Part shown: one piece after another, positions 1 to 10,180 of the stretch | Layout of the letters: each line of letters starts with the position of its first letter | How positions within the stretch are numbered: the stretch's first letter is position 1 | Assembly: GCA_027924645.1 (NCBI GenBank) | Contig: BSBN01001017.1 | Span: 11,496,501-11,560,500 of the forward strand | Source of the DNA: Cunninghamia lanceolata | Taxonomy: Eukaryota > Streptophyta > Pinopsida > Cupressales > Cupressaceae | Length of the DNA: 64,000 bases | Direction of reading: 5' to 3' | Notes under the pieces: generated by a model | Databases searched by the model: none | What the model was told of the DNA's origin: nothing | The model's input: only the letters and a program-made list of their open reading frames with translations | Translations under genes and position numbers: made by a program

Positions 1-1
1 T

Positions 2-586
2 GGTCTGGCTGAATCCACAAATAAGAATCTCATAAGGATTATCAAAAGATCAATGGAGGACAACCAGAGAGCCTGGCACACCAATCTGAAATATGCCTTA
101 TGGGCAGATAGAATAACTCGGAAGAGATCTATTGGAAACTCTCCATATATGTTAGTTTATGGAAAAGAGGCAAGATTGCCTATGTCTGTAGAGCTACCAG
201 TACTTGATGTCATGAATCAACTGGAGATGTTTGAAGAAGGAGACCCCATGGCTATCAGATATGCTCAACTTATGGAGCTTGAAGAGATCAGAGATAAAGC
301 CATGAAAGCTATGGAGTATCATCAACTTCAGACAAAAAGAGTTTTTGATAACAAGGCCACTCCCATAAATTTTAGGGAGGGTGATATGGTACTTAAATGG
401 GATGAGTTGAAAAGCAGGCCAGGGAAGCACTCCAAGTTTGATAGCATGTGGAGTGGCCCATTTATCATTACTAAATGCAAGGAGCACAATGCATTTTAGT
501 TATCAAACATGGATGGAGAAAGTTTGCCTATCCCAGTCAATGGGATACACCTGAAGAGGTGTTTTGAGGTAAAATCAGTAGATTAG
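2..586 (+). pseudogene. Ty3/gypsy integrase C-terminal half (element G0)
   Basis: The frame is open from base 2 at the window edge and reads GLAESTNKNL, the integrase stretch holding the catalytic Glu, then YALWADR, GNSPYMLVYG and a basic C-terminal domain ending LPIPVNGIHLKRCFEV. A TAG at 497-499 interrupts the frame where a CAG is likely ancestral; the same frame continues to TAG at 584-586. Integrase would insert the cDNA copy of the element into chromosomes. G2 at 42284-42823 has the same layout (GLAESTNK, GNSPYHLVYG, LPLPINGQYLKHYF), so both belong to one gypsy clade. The upstream part of pol lies outside the window. Confidence 0.88.
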
Positions 587-1149
587 GTTTCTTGCTTTCA
601 ATAAGTGCTGCTACACAATAGTTTAGACACCTTTTGTTTTTCGTAAGTGTTGTCTACCACAGTTAGAGGAGTTGCTTTCAACATTTTGTTTTGGTTTTGG
701 TCTTCCTGTGTTCTTCATTGCTGATATGCTGAGTTACTAAGGTCATGATTGATTATCAAAGGTTTATTTTTAAGTCTCTATGTGACTCCATGCCCAATGG
801 ATGTATAAGGCCACTAATCCATTTGTTTAGCAGGCAAACACCCTTGAGAGGTCGCCAAAGATGTTGTCATATTCCCCCCCCCACAAAATATTCTTGTTTC
901 TTCCTTCTATCAAAGAAATCCGATCAGAGAAAGTTTAAATAGAAGGAGAGAAAGTCTTAAATCTTACATTTTTCCCATACTGTGTCTTGCAAAAAAAAAT
1001 CCCAAAATCTCACCTAGAGAATCTTTGCCAAAAACCCAGAAAAACCCAGAAAAACCCAGAAAAACCCAAAAATCTTTTAGCTTCAAGTTTTTCCATCGCA
1101 GGGATTTCTCAGTTTCATTCTTAGTATTTGTGTATGCATCTTTTGCTTG
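587..1149 (+). other. Non-coding 3' region after G0 integrase
   Basis: No credible ORF. It holds T-rich tracts, a C-run near 875-884, a purine-rich tract near 941-955 that could be a polypurine primer site, and four tandem 10-mers (1031-1070). It probably lies between integrase and the 3' LTR or inside the LTR; I could not fix the LTR start. Confidence 0.4.
1031..1070 (+). repeat. Tandem 10-bp repeat, four copies
   Basis: AAAACCCAGA occurs three times in perfect tandem, followed by a fourth copy starting AAAACCCA. It superficially recalls a plant telomere repeat but has a different unit length and sequence. Confidence 0.9.
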
Positions 1150-2340
1150 TATATTCACATTGTATGTTTAGACATACAAAGGGCAGATACAAGGGAATAT
1201 ACAACGGTAGCATACAAATTCAGATGCATGTTTGTAACATGCAAAGGTTTGTATGTAGTTTTCCTTTGTATATTTCGCATTGTATATGCGATATACAAAG
1301 GTAAGGTACAAGGGGCAGATATACAAAGGGATTTTTTTGTGACTACGACCATCGATGGCCCAACTCATAGTCTCTCCAACAGCTGATGAAGCATACATGG
1401 CAGATATACAAAGGGTCATCGGTGAGATAGGCCTTATCAGCAGCCAAGTCCATTTTCTCCCCGACAGCCGATACAACGAAACATACAAAGGGGGAGATGC
1501 AATTGGTGGGGTCTGCTGAATGTACAATGGGTGATTGTATCTCATATACAAGTCACATTGTATATGCAATATACAAGGCAATGATACAAAGAAGAGATAT
1601 GCAAAGTCTATATACAAGGAAAAGATACAAGGGTTGGGGCCCACCAATCGCGTATACAAGGGCATATACATTCCTATTATACAAGGCCCAGACTCAAGGT
1701 GAATATGCATTCTAGTTGATAAAGGCACAAGTGTTTGTTTGCATCTTTGTTTGTATGTTCGCGTTGTATGTTTGGACATACAAGGGAATATACGAAGGTA
1801 GCATACAAAGGTCAGACGCATGTTCGCAATGTACAAGTGCGATTGTATGTAGTTTTGCTTGTATGTTCGCATTGTATATGCGATATACAAAGCCGATATA
1901 CAAAGAAGAAGAGATACGAGCCGAACCTATTGCAAAGTTCCAATATGGCCGATAACCCTTTGAGTTCCACATTGTATGTATATTTGTGATTGTATGTTTG
2001 CATATACAATTAGACATAGAAAGGGTCGCATGTAAAAGGATTTCGCTGAGACTTAGTGTATCAGTGACCCGTTTTAAGGTCTTTCCGACGGCCGATAAGA
2101 AGATGCAATTTTTCAGCGATGGGTTTGAGGATCATTTCAGTGACCAATGCAATGGTGCCACATGTCAGGAGCGATACAAAGGCTGATTCAAAAGGTAAAC
2201 ACCCACGATTGTATAAAGGCATATGCAAAGCAGTTTGATTATGCAAAGAGAAAGAAGGTGCAGTTGCACCAAGTAAACCTAAAAGTGCAATGGGAAGATA
2301 TAGCAGTATACAAGTGTGGATATGCAAAGTGATATGTAGA
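1150..2340 (+). repeat. Array of TTGTAT/ATACAA hairpins
   Basis: About 13 TTGTAT and about 22 ATACAA words occur by eye in 1.2 kb, many as ATACAAAGG or ATACAAGG. Several pair as near-perfect hairpins with 8-bp arms: 1280-1298 (TTGTATAT-GCG-ATATACAA), 1558-1576, 1764-1783 (TTGTATGT-TTGG-ACATACAA), 1872-1890, and one near 1159-1178. Copies are irregularly spaced, so this is not a simple tandem satellite. The long minus-strand ORF across the array (1168-1890) is a by-product of the repeats. Confidence 0.8.
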
Positions 2341-3329
2341 TATAGATGCAATTTGACTGCAACTTTGACTGTGAATATCTCCCTCGTTTTAGCAAATTTC
2401 AACATGCTTCAAAAGGCAAAAGTGCTTATTTTTGCCTCATCTTTCATTTGGTAGGCTTTTGAGGGGAATATCTTCACTTTCAAAATTTGATCTATCTTTG
2501 CATGCTTGGGCAACTAGACGTTTCAGTGACCTTTTTGGCGTAAGCAGAGGCTGTTTATTTTCATAGTAGCTCTGGTTGGTGAGTTCTATGGGTGCATTCA
2601 TGGCAGATGACTTCACTCTTCAATGCGTATGGGCTCTATGTCTTGCTAGCCAATCTTTTGGTGTTGGATGGTGACTTTGGGGGTTTCTTCTTCAATGCCC
2701 TATCCTATCTTGCATTTGGGCAACCATTTTCTATGGTTTTGGACCTGGTAGCGGCATGGTTCCTGTCTTTTCACCATGCCCCTGCCCATGCACCTTTGTT
2801 CCTACATTAATGACCTCGGATCATATGGAGCAGCGACTTCATGCCTTTCTGCGTAGGAGCCTGACCTATAAATGGCAATGTAACCTCAATATTTCAGTGG
2901 GATTGTATTGTTTTGGGCTATTATACTACCAATTTTTCTATAGTCAGACTTCTGCTACTAAATATTCTATAATGTAATAGTTTTTGACCTTCATGATTAA
3001 GATATGTATGACTTCTTGCCTCTCTTGTGTCCTGATTTCTATGTTTTAATTGAAGTCATAGTCTGTTCTATGAGTAAAACAACTCCTCTGCAGGTCTAAT
3101 CTTCATACCGAAGCCTCAATTGGTCATAAGTCTATGTGAATCCCCTTCATCATTGAAATCATTGTTGTGTCTACACCAAGATCACCATTACTCACTAAAT
3201 CTGGTGTATCACTTCTTTTCCCCTGCAAGCATTAGCACTAGATTTAGTTGTACTGCTCTAAGTAATAGGCTCATAAAGAGGAACCAACCTTCTCTGGAGG
3301 TCTGATCTCAATTTGTAAGGTCCCACACT
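2341..3329 (+). promoter_or_regulatory. Probable promoter/R-U5 part of the G0 3' LTR
   Basis: No convincing gene. CTATAAATGG at 2866-2875 is a good TATA box, and TATTCTATAATGTAATAG about 90 bases downstream could take part in 3'-end formation. Position after an integrase ORF and before an unrelated element suggests the LTR of G0, with the hairpin array in its U3. No second LTR copy is present to confirm this. The hydrophobic 72-codon ORF at 2592-2810 has no recognisable domain. Confidence 0.35.
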
Positions 3330-4199
3330 TTAAGATCATTCCCATGTTTCTCTAGATTGTGAAAGTTTTATAACAACAACAAGGGTGCAAGTTTGAGAGA
3401 TAATAGCTGCTTCACTAGTTAAGCTGACTTAAAAGTGTTGAGGTTGTGAGGAGTCAAGACATGTTTAGAATAGAGTCATGGGAGCAAATATAGGTCATGT
3501 TGACCTATCTCAATGTGTTACATGCCTTAATTCTCTCTACAAAGCATATTGAGTTATGTTTTTGGCTGAAAAGTTAAGGAGTCATATGATACATCTCCTA
3601 GTCGACCTAATTAATGGTTTACTTGAAAGCGGTATATATAAGATTGATTTCTTGTGTGCATGATTGATTGTTGGAGTGAAATGTGAAAGAAGTAAGTGTG
3701 TATGGTTGAGAAGAATTTGATGAGAAAAATAATCAGATAAGATGAAGTGTGTCAGTTCAGTATTCTCAGCTTCAATGGAGCTATATCTCCAACATAAGTC
3801 AGATGCACTACTAGCAATTCATATTTGGCAGTGAGCCACCCCTTTCTTCTATCTTTTTCTATTTAGGACAGTGAGTCCTTAGGTAATGAGCCACCTATAG
3901 TGAGCATTCTCTATTATGGATAGTGAGTCCTTTTGGTAGTGAGCCTAATTGTAATTGATATTATTATTCATATGTGTGTGTGTGTGAGAGAGAGAGAGCT
4001 AATTCTCACCATGGTTTTTCCATTTTTGGGTTTTCCATGTAAAAATCTAGTGTCCATGTGTTGTGCATTGTGATAGTTGATTTCATGCTTTCCTTTCTTA
4101 CTACAAATTAATTATATTATTTGGAATGAATGTTTAAAAGATTAAATGGTTTTAGAGAATACTCATTCACCCCCCTCTCAATATTCTAGGTGTTCAACA
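3330..4199 (+). mobile_element. 5' LTR of copia-like relic A (left edge uncertain)
   Basis: The right edge is firm: the sequence ends in CAACA at 4195-4199, followed directly by a primer site. A TATA box (TATATATAAG) lies at 3633-3642. Phrases such as GGCAGTGAGCC resemble the LTRs of B. Just before the end is a C-rich loop flanked by short inverted arms, as in B and H. The left edge was not found; by analogy with B (1.1 kb) it may lie near 3.1 kb. Confidence 0.6.
3972..3998 (+). repeat. (TG)n(AG)n microsatellite
   Basis: About seven TG units run into about six AG units inside the LTR of relic A. Confidence 0.95.
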
Positions 4200-4201
4200 A
4201 T

Positions 4202-4214
4202 TGGTATTAGAGCC
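4202..4214 (+). promoter_or_regulatory. Primer-binding site of element A
   Basis: TGGTATTAGAGCC matches the plant initiator-Met tRNA complement (TGGTATCAGAGCC) except for one C-to-T change. It lies two bases after the LTR end, as expected for minus-strand priming in copia elements. Confidence 0.85.
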
Positions 4215-4225
4215 TGGTTCCTTGG

Positions 4226-4645
4226 ATGAAGCTTAACCGCTTGAGGAAGATCTTGAAGTGTGAACACATGGCACCCAAGAAATATCCTATTCCTCTAGAA
4301 GAAATCCCTACTATTGAATTTACTAAAGAAGACTACATAGTTGATATGAATGGAGAACTTGAATCGGGTTTTGAAGATCTAGAGAAAGTTCAATGTAAGA
4401 ATATAGACCCGAAAGGAAATATTAAGGAAGTAGATGAATGCATCAAGAAGTTGAGAGAATAAAACAAGAAATTCAAAGAAAGATATAAGGAAGTACATGA
4501 ATAGATCAATCAATCAAATGAGACAATCACCAATCTAAAAATACAAATCGAGGAAGGAAAAAGAATTAAACAATGCCTAAATGAGAAACTAAAAGGAAAA
4601 TCTAATGAATGCTCAAGGCTTGAACAAGAAATAGTGGTCTTAAAG
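4226..4645 (+). pseudogene. N-terminal part of gag-like protein, element A
   Basis: A 78-codon frame starts at ATG 4226 just after the primer site and stops at 4460-4462; charged, coiled-coil-like sequence (KKLRE, IKEVDECI) continues with stops toward 4640. It is cut by insertion of element D, whose target duplication TAAAG occupies 4641-4645. The protein resumes at 10181 with zinc knuckles. It corresponds to the start of the gag-like ORF of B (17640 onward). The normal copia gag core is not recognisable. Confidence 0.6.
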
Positions 4646-6294
4646 TGATGCAGAGGCATCCACACTATAACATTTGCATATAGTATGAATGTCTGCAGAC
4701 CAACCTCATCATCATCATCTTCGCCATCATCATCATATTTCCTAAAGCCAACAGCATCATCATATTTCGCATTACACTGTTAGCATCATATTTCGGATGC
4801 TCGCGAACATCCTCCTGCCGACTACTATTCACCTCCTCCGCTTTCCTCCTAACATCATCATCATGATGTTCAACGGGCGCACACATCCTCCTGTTGCACT
4901 GTTCATCGGGCTCCGAACTCTATCGGCATCATGATATGCAACACTTCCTTCGTCAGCGGATATTCAACATCCGGTTGCTCCAAATATCCTGATGACGATC
5001 ACCTTCAGCACCTTCCCTTCGATGCTCCGCTAGCCGACGATACAAACAACAGCATCATGATCTACTGTATCCGGCTGTCTCGAAACCTCCTGATGATGCT
5101 AATACACTTTCTGCCGATGCCGATACTTAACCGCTTAACAACGGCAGGATAAACTCGCACAGGGGGATATCTCAATATCCTGATGACGATGGCGTCATAT
5201 CCTGATGACGATGACGTCACCCAATATCCTGATGACCTCTTCAACACTTAGTCAAAAAACACGAACTTTCTCTCCCGCATCTACTCGCGATATGCGGATG
5301 TTTGGCACTCCGATATGATGATCCTAATGCCGATACATGCACTTAGTCTATGTCCGGCCTAAAACATCCTGATGCACTCGCAACATGAAAACTCCAACAG
5401 TTTCATAACCCGATCTTCTTCCTGATGCCGATGCACTCCTCCTCGGCTCCTCCAGATGATGATCACCCCGACGAACCCGCACTTCATGCGCTCAACTGCA
5501 TCATGTTCATCTTTACTTATCCGGATGACGATGCTTAACCCGACTGCAGGATATTCACCAAGACATCCTGATGATGCCGTCTTCACGAACTTCTTCACTT
5601 AGTGAAATCTTACTTCGCCGATCCTCCAGGGATGACCCAATCTAACCTCAGGGTGATCTTCCAACTCAATCAACTCAACTTGACCTAGCACATGAGGATG
5701 CTAGGCTTCTCAAGATCTGGCGACCGCGGTCCTGCACACCTGCATGCAAACGGAAAACAAACTACTACCTACCCTACTGTACATTACCATTCCACCAATC
5801 AGATGAGTCAACCGGTGGAACGGATCAGGAAATCCATGAAGTCTCTCAAACCAGCAAATCAATCAAGTAATGGAATGCAACAGAGGTTGAACACAAACAG
5901 GATCTCTTTACTGACTTCAAAAGATGCAATACAAATGATCAGCCTCTCTCTTAGTCTCACTCCCTGCAACTAGCTCGATCGATGATATCTGTCTGTCTCT
6001 CCAATATCAAACGATCTCATGCTTATAAAGACTTTCCTACGAGTACTACTGACCCGACTCCAAGCGGCTGGGAACTCTCCAAGCGGCTGGGAGATCCCAC
6101 CGAACATACATCATGAAAGCTGTTACAACTAACTAGCTAAAAATAGCAAAAGCCTGGTCAGCATGATCTTATCATGATCATCTTGACCTTATTACATGCA
6201 ACTGGTCTTAACAGACCTTCTTGGAAACATAAACAAGACCTAAACTACTAACTGCCTTATCTAGACCAGCTGTCAAGTAGGTGCTCCTGCACCA
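4646..6294 (-). repeat. 3' LTR of element D
   Basis: Same length as the other LTR. In minus sense it begins TGGTGCAGGAGCACC, a small hairpin (GGTGC-AGGA-GCACC). Promoter parts: tandem 19-bp repeat at 6058-6095 and TATA-like element at 6023-6030. Its middle is rich in CCTGATGA and CCGATG words. One of the two TGACGTCA palindromes of the sister LTR is mutated here (GGCGTCAT at 5191-5198); the other is intact at 5212-5219. Short ORFs inside it are low-complexity artefacts. Confidence 0.93.
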
Positions 6295-8414
6295 TACTCC
6301 CCAAAAGAAAAGAACTCATGTCCCATGAGTTTAGTATGTGGAAGTCGTCCACCCTTACACTTTGCTTTGTCAATAGTCCGACCTGCTCCAGCTTTATCTG
6401 CTGCTGTCTCTTGGCTGCTCCAAGACTTCTGAACTGTGACTGGTTTGTTGGCAAGTAACTCCTCATGCCTGTTGATGTAGGCCTTTCTCTCACATACCTT
6501 GTGTTTTTCAGGTTGCCTGACCAGAACCTCTTGCTGAACTGCTTCTGTAGTGTTCACCTGTATCTTTCTTTCAACCCTTATAGGACAAGCAATAGTCCCA
6601 ACTATGACAACATCCTTGTCATTCTTCTGAACGGGTTGCTGTTTGCACCCCTGTTCCTGAACCTGCTGCTGACCTCTGTCAGTCACAACTGAAACTTTCT
6701 TCAGCTTGTTGTCTGTAACAACTCCTTTCCCTGCAGTATCCTGAACTGCCTTCATGCCTGTTCCTCTAGGCATCTGCACATACTCCTTCTTTCCCATTAA
6801 AATGATTTGGGCTGCCTTCTGTACTGCAGCTTTTGCCTGTAATGGCATCAACTTAATAGTCTTCCCATCCTTCTTGATGGTGTAGGTATTAGCATACCCA
6901 TCATACAGTACCCTCCTGTCAAATTGCCATGGTCTACCGAGCAGTAGGTGACAACATTCCATAGGCAAAATATCACACAAAATCCTATCCTGATATGGCC
7001 CAATCTGGAAATCCACATATGCCTGTTCAGAGACAAAAAGTGATTGCCTATCACTCACCCAAGATGCCTTGTAAGGGTGTGGATGTGGAATCCTTTCCAG
7101 CTTCAGTTTATCCACCATTTCCTGAGATACCATGTTGTCTATTGAACCAGTATCAATGACAACCTTACATACCTTACCTTTGCTCTTACATGTGGTTTTG
7201 AAAAGAGCTCTCCTTTGCATCAGATCCCTTGATGCCTGCAAACTAATTCTCCTTAACATCAATGATTCTCCACTCTCTGGATATCCAACATTATCAGGAC
7301 CTTTGTTTGAACTCTGTGCACTTTCTTCTACTTTCTCTTCTTGTACCAGTTGTACTCTCTTGTCACTAGTTCTATCATTTCTGGATGATGAACCTTTGTT
7401 TTCTGGACATTTGAAAGATGGATGACCAAACTCTCCACAGGTGTAACACTTTCCTGAAAATGTAGTAGAACCTCTACCACCTCCAAATCTTCCTCTATTG
7501 CCTTTCCATCCACCTCTGAAATCAGACTGTCCTTGTCCTTTACCAGTGTCTTCTTGACCCTCATTTGTCTGCTTTTGTGCAGGGGCTGTTCCTCTTCCCC
7601 TATTGTTTCCTCTTCCTCTCATGGACTTATCATGTCCTCTATTCATCTTTTCTTCAATCCTGATTGCCATTTGATAACAATCCTCCACATTCTTAGGGTT
7701 AGCTAACACTAACTCATCCTGTATGTTAAACCTTAAACCAGCCAAGTACCTAGCCACCTTTTCTACCTCATTCTCATGATGACCAGATCTCATACTCAAC
7801 AGATAAAATTCCTCAGTATATGCTTTCACATCCCTGTCTTTCTGCTTTAAAAATTGCAGCTTCTTAAACATCTGGATTTCATAATCCCTTGGCAAGAATT
7901 TACCCTTTATCCTTGCTACCATCTTATCCCAAGAAGTGATCTTAGACTTCCCTTGTTTCCTTCTCTCAGATTGTACATAATCCCACCATACCAAAGCATG
8001 ACCTCCTAACTTGGTCTTTGCAATCTTCACCTTCTGATCCTCAGCAACATCTTCACATTCAAAGTGATTATCAAGTGCAGCAATCCAATCTAACAACTCA
8101 TCTTCATTCAAGCTTCCAGTATATTTGGAAACATCAACCTTTACCTTAGGTTTTTCACTCTGCACTGCCTTTAACAGTTTTGCCAATCTCTGGTCTTCAG
8201 CATCCAGATCTTCAGCTACCTCTTCATACTCTTCAACAGTATCTGCATCTTCTTCAGACTCACTGTCTTCCACTTCCCTCTTTTTGTTCTTTTCCAGGGC
8301 TGTCAGCCTGGCTTGAAGTGCTTCAGCAAGCTCCTTCATCTTCCTCATCTCCCTAGCATGTTTCTCCTTCATCTCCTGCAGTTCCCTTGCAATACCACTA
8401 CCTTTAGGAGGCAT
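6273..8414 (-). CDS. Gag-protease polyprotein of element D (713 aa)
   Basis: One uninterrupted frame. Residues 1-85 are a charged, coiled-coil-like and acidic N-terminus; about 90-260 is the gypsy Gag core (VDVSKYTGSLNEDELLDW, ALVWWDYV, then FLPRDYE); 265-320 is an RG/GR-rich linker; C323, C326, H331 and C336 form a CCHC zinc knuckle; D421-S424 (DTGS) is the aspartic-protease active site and LLGRPW (491-496) its C-terminal motif. Gag would package RNA and the protease would mature it. The frame then runs about 190 residues with no RT, crosses the polypurine tract and ends inside the 3' LTR. The final residues (GHEFFSFGEY) faintly recall the region after the G1 chromodomain, so an internal deletion of RT through chromodomain is possible. 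G1 has a clearly related Gag and protease. Confidence 0.93.
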   Translation of the reverse strand: MPPKGSGIARELQEMKEKHAREMRKMKELAEALQARLTALEKNKKREVEDSESEEDADTVEEYEEVAEDLDAEDQRLAKLLKAVQSEKPKVKVDVSKYTGSLNEDELLDWIAALDNHFECEDVAEDQKVKIAKTKLGGHALVWWDYVQSERRKQGKSKITSWDKMVARIKGKFLPRDYEIQMFKKLQFLKQKDRDVKAYTEEFYLLSMRSGHHENEVEKVARYLAGLRFNIQDELVLANPKNVEDCYQMAIRIEEKMNRGHDKSMRGRGNNRGRGTAPAQKQTNEGQEDTGKGQGQSDFRGGWKGNRGRFGGGRGSTTFSGKCYTCGEFGHPSFKCPENKGSSSRNDRTSDKRVQLVQEEKVEESAQSSNKGPDNVGYPESGESLMLRRISLQASRDLMQRRALFKTTCKSKGKVCKVVIDTGSIDNMVSQEMVDKLKLERIPHPHPYKASWVSDRQSLFVSEQAYVDFQIGPYQDRILCDILPMECCHLLLGRPWQFDRRVLYDGYANTYTIKKDGKTIKLMPLQAKAAVQKAAQIILMGKKEYVQMPRGTGMKAVQDTAGKGVVTDNKLKKVSVVTDRGQQQVQEQGCKQQPVQKNDKDVVIVGTIACPIRVERKIQVNTTEAVQQEVLVRQPEKHKVCERKAYINRHEELLANKPVTVQKSWSSQETAADKAGAGRTIDKAKCKGGRLPHTKLMGHEFFSFGEYGAGAPT
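6295..6312 (-). promoter_or_regulatory. Polypurine tract of element D
   Basis: In minus sense TTTCTTTTGGGGAGTA directly precedes the 3' LTR, the expected plus-strand priming site. It lies within the coding frame. Confidence 0.7.
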
Positions 8415-8511
8415 TTTGTCAACCTCTCAATCAACACACAACTCAACTCTATCTCTACCTCTGCCCTTTCGGTGACAGAATCAACACACAACAGCCCAGA
8501 CCTTTAGCTGA

Positions 8512-8523
8512 GCTCTGATACCA
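8512..8523 (-). promoter_or_regulatory. Primer-binding site of element D
   Basis: In minus sense TGGTATCAGAGC, complementary to the 3' end of plant initiator-Met tRNA, three bases from the 5' LTR end. A leader of about 97 bases separates it from the Gag ATG at 8412-8414. Confidence 0.92.
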
Positions 8524-8526
8524 CTA

Positions 8527-10175
8527 TGATGCAGAGGCATCCACACTATAACATTTGCATATAGTATGAATGTCTGCAGACCAACCTCATCATCATCATC
8601 TTCGCCATCATCATCATATTTCCTAAAGCCAACAGCATCATCATATTTCGCATTACACTGTTAGCATCATATTTCGGATGCTCGCGAACATCCTCCTGCC
8701 GACTACTATTCACCTCCTCCGCTTTCCTCCTAACATCATCATCATGATGTTCAACGGGCGCACACATCCTCCTGTTGCACTGTTCATCGGGCTCCGAACT
8801 CTATCGGCATCATGATATGCAACACTTCCTTCGTCAGCGGATATTCAACATCCGGTTGCTCCAAATATCCTGATGACGATCACCTTCAGCACCTTCCCTT
8901 CGATGCTCCGCTAGCCGACGATACAAACAACAGCATCATGATCTACTTTATCCGGCTGTCTCGAAACCTCCTGATGATGCTAATACACTTTCTGCCGATG
9001 CCGATACTTAACCGCTTAACAACGGCAGGATAAACTCGCACAGGGGGATATCTCAATATCCTGATGACGATGACGTCATATCCTGATGACGATGACGTCA
9101 CCCAATATCCTGATGACCTCTTCAACACTTAGTCGAAAAACACGAACTTTCTCTCCCGCATCTACTCGCGATATGCGGATGTTTGGCACTCCGATATGAT
9201 GATCCTGATGCCGATACATGCACTTAGTCTATGTCCGGCCTAAAACATCCTGATGCACTCGCAACATGAAAACTCCAACAGTTTCATAACCCGATCTTCT
9301 TCCTGATGCCGATGCACTCCTCCTCGGCTCCTCCAGATGATGATCACCCCGACGAACCCGCACTTCATGCACTCAACTGCATCATGTTCATCTTTACTTA
9401 TCCGGATGACGATGCTTAACCCGACTGCAGGATATTCACCAAGACATCCTGATGATGCCGTCTTCACGAACTTCTTCACTTAGCGAAATCTTACTTCGCC
9501 GATCCTCCAGGGATGACCCGATCTAACCTCAGGGTGATCTTCCAACTCAATCAACTCAACTTGACCTAGCACATGAGGATGCTAGGCTTCTCAAGATCTG
9601 GCGACCGCGGTCCTGCACACCTGCATGCAAACGGAAAACAAACTACTACCTACCCTACTGTACATTACCATTCCACCGATCAGATGAGTCAACCGGTGGA
9701 ACGGACCAGGAAATCCATGAAGTCTCTCAAACCAGCAAATCAATCAAGTAATGGAATGCAACAGAGGTTGAACACAAACAGGATCTCTTTACTGACTTCA
9801 AAAGATGCAATACAAATGATCAGCCTCTCTCTTAGTCTCACTCCCTGCAACTAGCTCGATCGATGATATCTGTCTGTCTCTCCAATATCAAACGATCTCA
9901 TGCTTATAAAGACTTTCCTACGAGTACTACTGACCCGACTCCAAGCGGCTGGGAACTCTCCAAGCGGCTGGGAGATCCCACCGAACATACATCATGACAG
10001 CTGTTACAACTAACTAGCTAAAAATAGCAAAAGCCTGGTCAGCATGATCTTATCATGATCAGCTTGACCTTATTACATGCAACTGGTCTTAACAGACCTT
10101 CTTGGAAACATAAACAGGACCTAAACTACTAACTGCCTTATCCAGACCAGCTGTCAGGTAGGTGCTCCTGCACCA
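8527..10175 (-). repeat. 5' LTR of element D
   Basis: Near-identical partner of 4646-6294. It retains both TGACGTCA palindromes (9071-9078 and 9093-9100) inside a repeated unit containing CCTGATGACGATGACGTCA. In minus sense it ends CATCA, followed by the primer site. Confidence 0.95.
9903..9977 (-). promoter_or_regulatory. Predicted LTR promoter of element D
   Basis: In minus sense CTTTATAAGC (about 9903-9911) is a TATA box about 265 bases into the LTR. Upstream of it a 19-bp unit is repeated twice (9939-9977), each copy carrying AGCCGC, the core of the plant GCC-box. The related solo LTR at 23492-24964 has its TATA (24700-24708) at nearly the same distance, 258 bases. Transcription start is predicted, not shown. 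Confidence 0.55.
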
Positions 10176-10180
10176 TAAAG

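Larger units (their letters stand above)
4646..10175 (-). mobile_element. Element D: complete gag-protease LTR retrotransposon without RT or integrase
   Basis: Two LTRs of 1,649 bp each (4646-6294 and 8527-10175) enclose about 2.2 kb. TAAAG at 4641-4645 and 10176-10180 is the 5-bp target duplication. Both LTRs run TG to CA. On the minus strand the order is 5' LTR, initiator-Met primer site, gag-protease ORF, polypurine tract, 3' LTR. About 14 substitutions separate the LTRs (about 0.85%), so insertion is recent relative to the rest of the window. RT, RNase H and integrase are absent, making it non-autonomous. It splits element A. Confidence 0.95.

Noticed and set aside
1031..1070. Interstitial telomere repeat
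   Set aside because: The unit is a 10-mer AAAACCCAGA, not the plant 7-mer telomere repeat.
1168..1890. 240-codon minus-strand ORF
   Set aside because: It spans the TTGTAT/ATACAA array; its repeated MYIAY/YIQ peptides come from the repeats, and overlapping frames look the same.
2592..2810. 72-codon hydrophobic ORF
   Set aside because: No domain, no start context, and it lies in probable LTR sequence.
4665..5973. Several small ORFs repeated at 8546-9854
   Set aside because: They recur only because they lie in the two D LTRs; composition is CAT/GAT-rich low complexity.
6465..7425. Plus-strand ORFs across 6.4-7.4 kb
   Set aside because: Antisense to the intact gag-protease ORF of element D.
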